A program made the translations under genes and the position numbers. Under the pieces are notes generated by a model. That model was not told the DNA's origin. It did not search any database and saw nothing but the letters and a program-made list of their open reading frames with translations. Shown here piece by piece: positions 51,785 to 60,537 of a stretch of DNA of 64,000 nucleotides; positions within the stretch are counted from its first letter, which is position 1; each line of letters begins with the position of its first letter. Source of the DNA: Herbidospora mongoliensis. Lineage in GTDB: Bacteria; Actinomycetota; Actinomycetes; Streptosporangiales; Streptosporangiaceae. The stretch covers positions 244,663 to 308,662 of the forward strand of contig NZ_BBXD01000022.1 in NCBI RefSeq assembly GCF_001570545.1. Direction: 5' to 3'.

Positions 51785-53344
51785 TCACACCCCGACGTCG
51801 CGGCGGCGGAAGCCCCAAAGACCTGCCGCGAGGAGTGCCACGGCAACCACGGTGAGGGTGAGCAGCGGAAGCGCGGTCGCCTCGCCGCCGGGGAGGTGGG
51901 GCGTGTGGGTGAACGGCGACAGGTCGAGGACGACCTCGCTGAGCTGGAGCAGTGCGCCGATCTGTCCCAGCAGCAGGCAGATCGCCAGGATCCCCCACGC
52001 CACCGCCGTCAGGCGCGGCAGCAGCCCGAACAGGGCGACCGTCAGGCCCGTCAGCGTCGCCGCCGCCGGAGCCTGCGCGAGCGAGGCGCCGATCAGGCGG
52101 GGAACCTGGCCCATGTCGCCGACGTCGGCACCGTAGGTGAGACCGAGACCGGCGCCGATCATGAGCAGTGCCACGATCGGGCCGACCACCGCGAAGACCA
52201 CATGGCCCAGCGCCCACGGCACCCGCGCGGTCGCGGTGGACAGCACCGGCTCCGCCCGCATCGCGGTCTCCTCCGCGCGCATCCTCAGGGCCGCCTGGAT
52301 CCCGTATGCGGCGGCGGCGATGGCCGCGATGCCCAGCAGGGTGGCGATGAAGGTGTCGGTGAGCGACACCCCGCCGCCCAGGCGGGCGAACAGCTCGGCG
52401 AGCTCGGGGTTGCCGTTGAACGCCTCGGTCGCGCCGGACACCGCGCCGCCGAAGGCCAGCCCGAAGATCAGGAAGCCAACGCTCCAGCTGATCAGCAGCC
52501 CCTTCTGGAGCCGCCACGCCAGCGCGAACGGGCCGGTCAGCGAGGTCGAGCCGGCGGGGCCTAGCCGGGTCGGCAGCATCCCGCCGCCCACGTCGCGGCG
52601 CACCGACAACCATCCGGCCAGCCCGGCCAGCAGCGCCGACAGACCGAGGGAGGCCAGGAGCGGCAGCCAGGTCTCGTCCGCGAACGGCTGGGTGTACTGG
52701 CTCCAGGCCAGCGGCGAGGCCCACGACAGGTTCGAGCCGGTCGCGTCGCCGGCCGCCCTGATCAGATAGGCCACGCCGAGCGCGCCCAGGGCCAGCCCGC
52801 GCGCCGGTCCGGCGTTCTCGGTGAGCTGCGCGGCCACCGCGCCGACGGCGGCGAACACGATCCCGGCGAGGGCCAGCGACATGCCGAGCAGCAGCGCGCC
52901 GCCCGTGAAACCCAGGAAGGCCGCGGTCAGCAGGCCCAGCACCAGGTCGGCGCCGGCCACGACGATCAGCGCGGCGCCGAGCGGGGCGTGCCGTCCGACG
53001 ACGGTCGCGGCGACCAGTTCACGCCGCCCGGCGTCTTCTTCCGTACGGGTGTGCCGGATCACCACCAGCACGTTGATCAGCGCGAGGATCAGCAGAGTCA
53101 GCCCGGCCCGCTGGGTGGCCAGCGCCTCGACGCTGTGGCCGTAGACCGGGCCCATCATCGCCTCGATCGAGGGGACGGCCGCCGTGGTCCGCGCGTAGAG
53201 GATCCGGGACTCCTCGGTGGGCGTGAGCTCGGCGAAGCTGGCGGCGTAAACGGCCGGGAGGGCGGCCAGGATCACGACCCAGAGGGGGAGCAGAACCCGG
53301 TCGCGCCGGAGGATCAGGCGGATCAGGTGACGGGTTCCGGTCAT
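51785..53344 (-). CDS. ABC-2 type exporter permease
   Basis: 519-aa permease with about twelve predicted spans (a double-length ABC-2 protein as in tetronasin/antibiotic exporters). It opens with [20 protein letters not shown]; extracellular loop [19 protein letters not shown]. The start overlaps the ATPase stop (ATGA), so the pair is one exporter. Substrate unknown; divergent from the MarR-like gene. Confidence 0.88.
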   Translation of the reverse strand: MTGTRHLIRLILRRDRVLLPLWVVILAALPAVYAASFAELTPTEESRILYARTTAAVPSIEAMMGPVYGHSVEALATQRAGLTLLILALINVLVVIRHTRTEEDAGRRELVAATVVGRHAPLGAALIVVAGADLVLGLLTAAFLGFTGGALLLGMSLALAGIVFAAVGAVAAQLTENAGPARGLALGALGVAYLIRAAGDATGSNLSWASPLAWSQYTQPFADETWLPLLASLGLSALLAGLAGWLSVRRDVGGGMLPTRLGPAGSTSLTGPFALAWRLQKGLLISWSVGFLIFGLAFGGAVSGATEAFNGNPELAELFARLGGGVSLTDTFIATLLGIAAIAAAAYGIQAALRMRAEETAMRAEPVLSTATARVPWALGHVVFAVVGPIVALLMIGAGLGLTYGADVGDMGQVPRLIGASLAQAPAAATLTGLTVALFGLLPRLTAVAWGILAICLLLGQIGALLQLSEVVLDLSPFTHTPHLPGGEATALPLLTLTVVAVALLAAGLWGFRRRDVGV

Positions 53345-54222
53345 GACGCCGCACCCTGGTAGTGGCGCATGAAGAGCTCTTCGAGGGTGGGGGGCTGGGA
53401 GGTGAGGCTGCGGACTCCGGCGGACGTCAGGTGCTTGAGGGTCTCGTCGAGCTTGTCGGTGTCGACCTCGAAGCGGACCCGGGTGCCGTCGACGACCAGG
53501 TCGTACACGCCCGGAATGGAGGTCAGGGGAGTGGCCAGGTCGGCGCTGATCGACGTGCGGGTCAGGTGGCGCAGGTCGGTGAGGGTGCCGGTCTCGACGG
53601 TCTGGCCGTTCCTGATGATGCTCACCCGGTCACAGAGCTGCTCGACCTCGGCCAGGATGTGGCTCGACAGCAGCACGGTGCGGCCCGACTTCTTCTCCTC
53701 GACGATGCACTCGCGGAAGACCTCCTCCATGAGGGGGTCCAGGCCGGAGGTGGGCTCGTCCAGGATGAGCAGTTCGACGTCGGAGGCGAGCGCGGCGACC
53801 AGGGCGACCTTCTGCCGGTTGCCCTTGGAGTAGGCGCGGCCCTTCTTGCGCGGGTCGAGGTCGAAGCGCTCCAGCAGTTCGGTGCGGCGCTTGGGGTTGA
53901 GCCCGCCGCGGAGCCTGCCGAGCAGGTCGATGACCTCGCCGCCCGACAGGTTGGGCCACAGGGTGACGTCGCCCGGGACGTAGGCGAGGCGGCGGTGGAG
54001 CGCGGTGGCGTCTTTCCACGGGTCGCCGCCCATGAGGCGGGCCGAGCCGGAGTCGGCCCGGAGCAGCCCGAGGAGGACACGGATCGTGGTCGACTTACCC
54101 GATCCGTTCGGGCCCAGAAAACCGTGCACCTCCCCGGTCCTGACCGTGAGGTCCAGTCCGTTCAGTGCTTGCGTCCGGCCGAAGGCCTTGTGGAGGCCGG
54201 ACACCTCGATGGCGTTTTCCAT
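53341..54222 (-). CDS. ABC exporter ATP-binding protein
   Basis: 293-aa ATPase: Walker [11 protein letters not shown], signature [15 protein letters not shown], Walker [13 protein letters not shown] and switch [13 protein letters not shown]-terminal ~75-residue regulatory domain as in DrrA-type drug exporters. Coupled with the permease gene. A short spacer separates it from the divergent MarR-like regulator. Confidence 0.92.
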   Translation of the reverse strand: MENAIEVSGLHKAFGRTQALNGLDLTVRTGEVHGFLGPNGSGKSTTIRVLLGLLRADSGSARLMGGDPWKDATALHRRLAYVPGDVTLWPNLSGGEVIDLLGRLRGGLNPKRRTELLERFDLDPRKKGRAYSKGNRQKVALVAALASDVELLILDEPTSGLDPLMEEVFRECIVEEKKSGRTVLLSSHILAEVEQLCDRVSIIRNGQTVETGTLTDLRHLTRTSISADLATPLTSIPGVYDLVVDGTRVRFEVDTDKLDETLKHLTSAGVRSLTSQPPTLEELFMRHYQGAAS

Positions 54223-54241
54223 GTTTCGGACCGTACGCTTG

Positions 54242-54259
54242 TTTCATGAAGTTGTGAAA
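54242..54259. promoter_or_regulatory. Candidate operator between ABC exporter and MarR-like regulator
   Basis: TTTCA and TGAAA, 8 bases apart, in the 83-base divergent spacer. Weak; symmetry only. Confidence 0.3.
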
Positions 54260-54305
54260 TGAGTAACGCGTATGAATCACATATATATTCAGGAGAGGAG
54301 GTTGG

Positions 54306-54779
54306 ATGCGAGACGAGGACGCGGTACGCCTGGGGACCGAGCGCATGGCGATGGTCTTCAACGACTGGGGGTTCCCCCGGATGGCCTCACGTGTGCTGAT
54401 GACGGTGATGACCGCAGACGAAGACGCGCTGACCGCCACGCAGATCGGCGAGCGTCTCGGCGTGAGCCCGGCGGCGGTATCGGGGGCGGTGCGCTATCTG
54501 ATCCACGTGGGCCTGCTGACCAAGGAGCCCCTGGTCGGCTCCCGCAGCGACGTCTACCGGCTGCCGGACAACCCGTGGTACGAGGCGTCGGCGCTGAAGA
54601 GCGATCTGTTCGCCGTTCTGGTGGCCCTGACCGACGAGACCGCCAACGCGCTCGGCGAGGGGACTCCGGCCGCCCGCAGGGTCAGGACGATGAACGAATA
54701 TTTCCGGTTCGTCCAGGAGAACATGCCGATCCTGCTGGACCTGTGGCGCAAGTACAAGGTGGAACACGGGCTTGACTGA
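54306..54779 (+). CDS. MarR/GbsR-type transcriptional regulator
   Basis: 157-aa winged-helix protein: DEDALTATQIGERLGVSPAAVSGAVRYLIHVGLL (positions ~38-72), the wing VGSRSDVYRLPDN and a C-terminal dimerisation helix region ending DLWRKYKVEHGLD. Excellent GAGGAGG ribosome site. Divergent from the drug-type ABC exporter, which it probably represses in the absence of ligand. Confidence 0.85.
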   Translation: MRDEDAVRLGTERMAMVFNDWGFPRMASRVLMTVMTADEDALTATQIGERLGVSPAAVSGAVRYLIHVGLLTKEPLVGSRSDVYRLPDNPWYEASALKSDLFAVLVALTDETANALGEGTPAARRVRTMNEYFRFVQENMPILLDLWRKYKVEHGLD

Positions 54780-54807
54780 CAGAGTGGCCTGACACTTGTT
54801 GACATAG

Positions 54808-54835
54808 ACCGCCTCGGGTTCCGGGGCGGTTTCGT
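54808..54835 (+). terminator. Intrinsic terminator after the MarR-like gene
   Basis: Stem ACCGCCTCGG / CCGGGGCGGT with a short GTT loop followed by TTCGTC; weak T tract. Confidence 0.6.
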
Positions 54836-54903
54836 CATGTTTCACCGGAGAACGGGATGGGCCTTGTGACGGGGGAATCGGCGGGCTACGATCCCCACAA
54901 CTC

Positions 54904-54920
54904 TTAGGAAACTTTACTAA
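54904..54920 (+). promoter_or_regulatory. Candidate operator of the chitinase operon
   Basis: TTAGGAAACTTTACTAA, a 17-bp near-perfect palindrome (one mismatch) centred on C, 79 bases before the first chitinase ATG. Similar TTAGGAAA...CTAA words occur upstream of polysaccharide-hydrolase genes in related actinomycetes (from memory). The usual DasR box was not seen in this region. Confidence 0.5.
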
Positions 54921-54998
54921 AAGAACTCCCGACCCGCTGCGTCAAGTCACCGGACGCGTCCTCGGCCTGTCATCCCCCACTCCCACAGAGGTTGTGAC

Positions 54999-56621
54999 AT
55001 GCAACGCAGGTACCTCTGGCGAACGCTGACGGCGGTCTTATCGCTCGCGCTCGCCTTCGTCGTGATCCCCTTCGTGGCCGGACCGGCGAACGCCGCCGGT
55101 CCCACAGCCGCCTTCACCAAGACCTCCTCCTGGGGGTCGGCGTTCGAGGGCAAGTACGTCATCACCAACACCGGTCCCGGCACGATCAACGGCTGGTCCC
55201 TCGCCTTCGACCTGCCGTCCGGCGGCGCCGTGAGCAGCAGCTGGGACGCCACCATGTCCCGCAGCGGCCAGCGCTTCACCTTCACCAACGTCGGCTGGAA
55301 CGGCGCCATCGCCAACGGCGGCACGGTGAGCTTCGGCTTCATCGCCAGCCCCGGCGGCGCGACCCCGGCCAACTGCACGATCAACGGCGTGGCCTGCGGC
55401 GGCGGCACGAACCCGTCCCCCTCGCCGTCGCCCAGCCCGTCTCCTCAGCCCGGCGTCCCGGGTAAGCCCGGCACTCCCTCCGTGACGGGGACGACCGGTT
55501 CCTCGATCTCGCTTTCGTGGGGCGCGTCCTCGGGCACGGTCTCCGGCTATCGCGTGTACGAGGGCAGCACCCAGCGCGCGCAGGTCACCGGCACCTCGGC
55601 GACCATCTCCGGGCTGGCGGCCTGCACCGGGAAGACGTACACGATCAAGGCCTACAACGCGCAGGGCGAGTCGGTCGCCAGCGACGCGGTGAGCGGCTCC
55701 ACGACCGGCTGCCCGATCGGGCCGCTGCCCAAGCACTTCCTCACCGGCTACTGGCACAACTTCGTCAACCCGGCCACCGAGCTGAAGCTGTCGGCGGTGC
55801 CGAACGAGTACGACCTGATCGCCATCGCGTTCGCCGACGCCACCGCCACCCCCGGCCAGGTCACCTTCACCCTCGACCCCGGCCTCGCGGCCGCCGTCGG
55901 CGGTTACACCGACGCCCAGTTCAGGGCCGACATCCAGGCGCTGAAGGCGCGCGGCAAGAAGGTCATCATCTCCGTCGGCGGCGAGGCCGGCCGGGTGCAG
56001 GTCGCCAGCTCGGCCGCCGCGACCCAGTTCTCCAACTCCGTCTACTCGCTGATCCAGACCTACGGTTTCGACGGCGTCGACATCGACCTGGAGAACGGCC
56101 TCAACGCCCAGTGGATGGGTGACGCGCTGCGCCAGCTCCGCAGCCGCGTCGGCTCCTCGCTCATCATCACGATGGCGCCGCAGACGATCGACATGCAGTC
56201 GACCGGCATGGAGTACTTCAAGCTGGCCCTGGCCATCAAGGACATCCTCACGGTCGTCCACATGCAGTACTACAACTCCGGCTCGATGCTCGGCTGCGAC
56301 CAGGCGTTCGCCTACGGCCAGGGCTCGGTCAACTTCATGACCGCCCTCGCCTGCATCCAGCTCGAGAACGGCCTGCGCGACGATCAGGTGGCCCTCGGCC
56401 TCCCGGCCGGACCCGGCGCCGCCGGCGGTGGCGTGGTCGCCCCGTCGATGGTCAACCAGGCCCTGACCTGCCTGGCGACCCGGACCAACTGCGGCAGCTT
56501 CGTGCCGCCGCGCGCCTACCCGGGCATCCGGGGCGCGATGACCTGGTCGATCAACTGGGACGCCAGCAACAACTGGAACTTCTCCCGGACCATCCGCCCC
56601 CACCTGAACACGCTGCCGTAA
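54999..56621 (+). CDS. Secreted GH18 chitinase with CBM2 and FnIII domains
   Basis: 540 aa. Sec signal peptide (1-32, ending GPANAA), cellulose/chitin-binding CBM2 (~33-133, from AFTKTSSWGSAFEGKYVITN to NCTINGVACGGG), Pro/Ser linker, FnIII (~152-232) and GH18 barrel (~240-540). The catalytic DxxDxDxE box is intact as DGVDIDLE (358-365, Glu365 the proton donor), with MQYYN and the final MTWSINWD for the active-site Trp. First gene of a three-chitinase operon; the next ATG overlaps its TAA stop. Confidence 0.95.
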   Translation: MQRRYLWRTLTAVLSLALAFVVIPFVAGPANAAGPTAAFTKTSSWGSAFEGKYVITNTGPGTINGWSLAFDLPSGGAVSSSWDATMSRSGQRFTFTNVGWNGAIANGGTVSFGFIASPGGATPANCTINGVACGGGTNPSPSPSPSPSPQPGVPGKPGTPSVTGTTGSSISLSWGASSGTVSGYRVYEGSTQRAQVTGTSATISGLAACTGKTYTIKAYNAQGESVASDAVSGSTTGCPIGPLPKHFLTGYWHNFVNPATELKLSAVPNEYDLIAIAFADATATPGQVTFTLDPGLAAAVGGYTDAQFRADIQALKARGKKVIISVGGEAGRVQVASSAAATQFSNSVYSLIQTYGFDGVDIDLENGLNAQWMGDALRQLRSRVGSSLIITMAPQTIDMQSTGMEYFKLALAIKDILTVVHMQYYNSGSMLGCDQAFAYGQGSVNFMTALACIQLENGLRDDQVALGLPAGPGAAGGGVVAPSMVNQALTCLATRTNCGSFVPPRAYPGIRGAMTWSINWDASNNWNFSRTIRPHLNTLP

Positions 56622-58387
56622 TGAAGATCCGCAGCCTGATCCTCGCTGCGGCCCTCGTGCTGGGCTTCGCCATCGCCCCGTCGCCCGCCCAGGCCGCCAA
56701 CATCACCACCAATCCCGGCTTCGAGTCGGGCCTGACCGGCTGGAACTGCGCCTCGGGCAGCCAGGCCGTCACCACCCCCGTCCGTTCCGGCACCCGCGCG
56801 CTGGCCGCCACCCCGGCCGGCAGCGACTTCGCGCGGTGCTCCCAGACCGTGACCGTCCAGCCGAACACCGCCTACACGCTCTCGGCGTGGGTGCGCGGCC
56901 CCTACGTCTTCCTCGGCGCCATCGGGTTCTCCGAGACCTGGGCCGCGCCCGGGGCGAACTGGGCCCAGCTCACCCGCACCTTCACCACCGCCGCGTCCCA
57001 GACCTCCGTGACGATCTATCTGAACGGCTGGTACGGCCAGGGCACCTACTACGCCGACGACGTCGTGCTCGACGGCCCCGGCGGGAACCCGCCAGGCCCG
57101 CAGCCCCCGGCGGCGCCGGTTCTCTCGCTCAGCCAGACGACCACCGACGTCAACCTGTCGTGGCCCGCCGTCTCGGGCGCCACGGGATATCGCGTCTACC
57201 GCGGGGGGTCCCTGATCGCCTCCCCGACGGGGACGACCTACACCGACCGGCCCGCCTCCGGGACCCACACCTACCAGGTGGGCGCGGTCAACGCGGCCGG
57301 GGAGTCCGGCCGTTCGAACACCGTCACCGCGATCGTCGGCAGCGTGCCGCCGCCCCCCACCGGCCTGCCGAAACGCGTCATGGTCGGCTACCTGCACGCC
57401 TCGTTCGCCAACGGCTCCGGTTACATGCGGATGGCCGACGTGCCGAACGAGTGGGACGTCATCAACCTGTCGTTCGGCGAACCGACCTCGGTCACCTCGG
57501 GCGACATCCGCTTCACCCAGTGCCCGGTCGCCGAGTGCGCCAACGTGGAGACCGAGGCCCAGTTCATCGCGGCCATCCGGGCCAAGCAGCAGGCCGGCAA
57601 GAAGGTGCTGATCTCGATCGGCGGCCAGAACGGCCAGGTCCAGCTCAGCACCACGGCCGCCCGCGACAAGTTCGTGCAGTCGGTCGGCGCCATCATCGAC
57701 AAGTACGGCCTGGACGGTCTGGACATCGACTTCGAGGGCCACAGCCTGTCGCTGAACGCCGGTGACACCGACTTCCGCAACCCGACCACCCCCGTGATCG
57801 TCAACCTGATCGCGGCGCTGCGCTCACTGAAGGCCCGTTACGGGAGCCGTTTCATCCTGACCATGGCTCCGGAAACGTTCTTCGTGCAGCTCGGCTACCA
57901 GTTCTACGGCTCGGGCCAGTGGGGCGGCGCCGACCCGCGCGCCGCGTCGTACCTGCCGGTGATCCACGCGATGCGGAACGACCTGACCCTGCTCCACGTG
58001 CAGGACTACAACTCCGGGCCGATCATGGGCCTGGACAACCAGTACCACACGATGGGCGGCCACGACTTCCACGTCGCGATGACCGACATGCTGCTCGCCG
58101 GGTTCCCGATCCAGGGCAACGCCGCCAACGTCTTCCCGGCCCTGCGCCAGGACCAGGTCGCCATCGGCCTGCCGTCGTCGGGCCAGGCGGGCAACGGCTT
58201 CACCAGCGTCGCCGAGGTTCAGAAGGCCTTCGACTGCCTGGCCAAGGGCACCAACTGCGGTTCGTACCGGCCGCGCGGTGTCTACCCGAACCTCCGAGGC
58301 CTGATGACCTGGTCCATCAACTGGGACAGGTTCAACAACTTCGAGTTCTCCCGCAGCCACCGCTCGTATCTCAACGCGCTCGGATAA
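56621..58387 (+). CDS. Secreted GH18 chitinase with CBM4/9-like and FnIII domains
   Basis: 588 aa. Signal peptide (1-26, ending SPAQAA), a jelly-roll carbohydrate-binding domain (~27-150, NPGFESGLTGWNC to YADDVVLDGPGG), FnIII (~163-245) and GH18 (~252-588). DGLDIDFE at 365-372 is intact, MAPETFF follows, and MTWSINWDRFNNFEF is near the end. It has no CBM2, unlike its neighbours, so it may act on a different chitin surface. Starts in a TAATG overlap with the first chitinase; the third follows after 11 bases. Confidence 0.95.
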   Translation: MKIRSLILAAALVLGFAIAPSPAQAANITTNPGFESGLTGWNCASGSQAVTTPVRSGTRALAATPAGSDFARCSQTVTVQPNTAYTLSAWVRGPYVFLGAIGFSETWAAPGANWAQLTRTFTTAASQTSVTIYLNGWYGQGTYYADDVVLDGPGGNPPGPQPPAAPVLSLSQTTTDVNLSWPAVSGATGYRVYRGGSLIASPTGTTYTDRPASGTHTYQVGAVNAAGESGRSNTVTAIVGSVPPPPTGLPKRVMVGYLHASFANGSGYMRMADVPNEWDVINLSFGEPTSVTSGDIRFTQCPVAECANVETEAQFIAAIRAKQQAGKKVLISIGGQNGQVQLSTTAARDKFVQSVGAIIDKYGLDGLDIDFEGHSLSLNAGDTDFRNPTTPVIVNLIAALRSLKARYGSRFILTMAPETFFVQLGYQFYGSGQWGGADPRAASYLPVIHAMRNDLTLLHVQDYNSGPIMGLDNQYHTMGGHDFHVAMTDMLLAGFPIQGNAANVFPALRQDQVAIGLPSSGQAGNGFTSVAEVQKAFDCLAKGTNCGSYRPRGVYPNLRGLMTWSINWDRFNNFEFSRSHRSYLNALG

Positions 58388-58398
58388 GGGACCTTTCC

Positions 58399-59946
58399 AT
58401 GAAGCTACGTGCACTTCTGGTGGCGTTAGGGACTCTCGCGGGGGTCCTCGTCGTCGCCACCCCCGCCCAGGCCGCCCCCGCCACCGCCGTCTTCACCAAG
58501 ACCTCCGAGTGGGGTTCCGGTTTCGAAGGCAAATACGTCATCACCAACGGCACCACCTCGACGATCAACGGCTGGTCGGTGGCCATCGATCTGCCCTCGG
58601 GCGGGAACGTCAGCTCCGCCTGGGACGCGGTGCTGTCCCGCAGCGGCCAGCGGTTCACGTTCACCAACGTGGGCTGGAACGGCTCGCTCGCGCCCGGCGC
58701 CACCGCGAGCTTCGGCTTCATCGGTTCGCCCGGCTCGGCCGTCCCCGCCAACTGCACCCTGAACGGCCAGCCCTGCGGCGGCGGCACCACCAACCCGCCC
58801 GGCACTCCGGGCACCCCGGGAAACCCGTCGGTCACCGGCTCCACCGGCTCCTCGATCTCGCTTTCGTGGGGCGCGTCCTCGGGCACCGTCGTGGGCTATC
58901 GCGTGTACGAGGGCAGCACCCAGCGCGCGCAGGTCACCGGCACCTCGGCGACCATCTCCGGGCTGGCGGCCTGCACCTCGAAGACCTACACCGTGAGGGC
59001 CTACAACAACGTGGGTGAGTCGTCGTCCTCCGGTTCCGTCACCGGCTCCACCACGGGCTGCCCGACCGGCGGCGCGCGGATGCCCGGCGCGCCCTACCTC
59101 TACATGGGCTGGGGCGACCCGCCCAACCCCGCGACCGTGATGGCGGCGAGCGGCGTGAAGTCGTTCACGATGGCCTTCATCCTGTCCAGCGGCGGCTGCA
59201 ACCCGGCGTGGGACGGCAACCGCCCGCTGAACAACGCGGCCGACATCAACGCCATCAACGCCATCAAGGGCGCCGGCGGCTCGGTGCAGATCTCGTTCGG
59301 CGGCTGGTCGGGCAACAAGCTCGGCCCGAACTGCTCGACGCCGCAGGCCTACGCGCAGGCGGTCCAGACGGTGATCAACGCCACCGGACCGGCCGTGGTC
59401 GACTTCGACATCGAGAACACCGACGAGTTCGAGAACTACACCGTCCAGGACCGCATCCTGAACGGCCTCAAGATCGTCAAGCAGAACAACCCGAACATCA
59501 AGATCGCCGTGACGTTCGGGACGTCCACCTCGGGCCCGACCGCCGCGGGTGTCCGCCTGATCAACCAGGCACGCGCCCTGGCGGTGCCGATCGACAACTT
59601 CACGATCATGACGTTCGACTTCGGCAGCTCGAACATCCAGCAGGACACGATCAACGCGTCCGAGGGCCTGAAGAACGTCCTCAAGTCGGCGTACGGCTAC
59701 ACCGACGCGCAGGCCTACGCGAAGATGGGCATCTCGGGCATGGTCGGCCTGTCCGACCAGCAGGAACTCACCAGCCCCGCTGCCTGGACCGCCATCCGTG
59801 ACTGGGCCCTCCAGCGGGGCCTGACGCGCTTCGCGACCTGGTCCGTCAACCGCGACCGCCCCTGCCCCGGCGGCGGCGTGGTGTCGAACTGCTCCGGCAT
59901 CAGCCAGCAGAACTGGGAGTTCACCCGGATCACCGGAGGCTTCTGA
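58399..59946 (+). CDS. Secreted GH18 chitinase with CBM2 and FnIII domains (third)
   Basis: 515 aa. Signal peptide (1-26, ending PAQAA), CBM2 (~27-130), FnIII (~140-222) nearly identical to that of the first chitinase, and a GH18 barrel of a different subgroup (~232-515). The catalytic box is DFDIE (335-339), with FGGWSGNKLG and TFDFGSSNIQQ; it ends SVNRDRPC...NWEFTRITGGF. The subgroup resembles ChiC/exo-type enzymes. The ATG is chosen at the signal peptide. Last gene of the operon, followed by two hairpins. Confidence 0.94.
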   Translation: MKLRALLVALGTLAGVLVVATPAQAAPATAVFTKTSEWGSGFEGKYVITNGTTSTINGWSVAIDLPSGGNVSSAWDAVLSRSGQRFTFTNVGWNGSLAPGATASFGFIGSPGSAVPANCTLNGQPCGGGTTNPPGTPGTPGNPSVTGSTGSSISLSWGASSGTVVGYRVYEGSTQRAQVTGTSATISGLAACTSKTYTVRAYNNVGESSSSGSVTGSTTGCPTGGARMPGAPYLYMGWGDPPNPATVMAASGVKSFTMAFILSSGGCNPAWDGNRPLNNAADINAINAIKGAGGSVQISFGGWSGNKLGPNCSTPQAYAQAVQTVINATGPAVVDFDIENTDEFENYTVQDRILNGLKIVKQNNPNIKIAVTFGTSTSGPTAAGVRLINQARALAVPIDNFTIMTFDFGSSNIQQDTINASEGLKNVLKSAYGYTDAQAYAKMGISGMVGLSDQQELTSPAAWTAIRDWALQRGLTRFATWSVNRDRPCPGGGVVSNCSGISQQNWEFTRITGGF

Positions 59947-59955
59947 TCCGCATGA

Positions 59956-59989
59956 CCGCCGAGGAGCGCTGACACAGGCTCCTCGGCGG
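59956..59989 (+). terminator. First hairpin after the chitinase operon
   Basis: Perfect 12-bp stem CCGCCGAGGAGC / GCTCCTCGGCGG with a 10-base loop, starting nine bases after the stop. No T run. Confidence 0.7.
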
Positions 59990-60043
59990 CACTCCGGAGT
60001 TTCCGGGGAGCCTTGCCAAGGACTCCTGGAAGCACCGAAAGCC

Positions 60044-60090
60044 GAGGGCGGTGCGCACCCACGCCGGGACGCCGGGGTCGCACCGCCCTC
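60044..60090 (+). terminator. Second hairpin after the chitinase operon
   Basis: Perfect 12-bp stem GAGGGCGGTGCG / CGCACCGCCCTC around a GC-rich 23-base loop, followed by TTCC. Probably a back-up terminator or mRNA stabiliser. Confidence 0.6.
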
Positions 60091-60138
60091 TTCCGCATTC
60101 ACCCCGTTCCCTTCACGCCGACGGGGTTTCACAAGCCA

Positions 60139-60399
60139 TTTCTCCGTTACGGCTCCGCCTACCCCGGCACCGCCCGCCGCTGCCGCCTGACCTCACCGCA
60201 CCCGGCGCCAACCGGCCGCGCATTCCCGGCACCACAACGGCCGCAACAGCCACCCGGCCCCGCCTGCTCCCGCCAACCCGGGGTGGTGATCAACGCTCTG
60301 TCGTCGCGGAGTGCGGCGGGAGCGGGTGGTCGGCGCCGGCTACGGGGAGATCCGGAGACGGCGGGCGGGGCCGGCCAGGCGGAGCCGTAACGGAAGAAA
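60139..60399. repeat. 261-bp element with ~40-bp terminal inverted repeats
   Basis: The left arm (60139-60179) begins TTTCTCCGTTACGGCTCCGC; the right arm (60359-60399), read on the other strand, begins TTTCTTCCGTTACGGCTCCG and also continues into CCCGCCCGCCG. Arms match over ~40 bases with few differences. No coding frame is seen inside. A related single arm lies upstream of rpsB at 16183-16260. It could be a MITE-like or REP-like repeat family, or a long hairpin. Confidence 0.75.
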
Positions 60400-60537
60400 A
60401 GACCACGAACGGAGCGGTGCGCTTTGTCCAGCGCCGGACCTCCTTGCTTGCGCAATGTCCGGGACTTGTCCAATCCTCGCTGCCGCCCTTGTCTGACGCC
60501 CTCCTGTGTCGGGCGGAGTGGCTAAGGTTGGCGCGTC

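Larger units (their letters stand above)
59947..60537. other. 591-base intergenic region with hairpins and an inverted-repeat element
   Basis: No gene is seen. From left to right: two terminator-type hairpins for the chitinase operon, then the 261-bp element with ~40-bp inverted arms, then ~140 bases presumably holding the glycosyltransferase promoter. Confidence 0.7.

Noticed and set aside
54780..54998. DasR-type operator (ACTGGTCTAGACCAGT-like) upstream of the chitinases
   Set aside because: Looked for on both strands; no match better than a few scattered bases.
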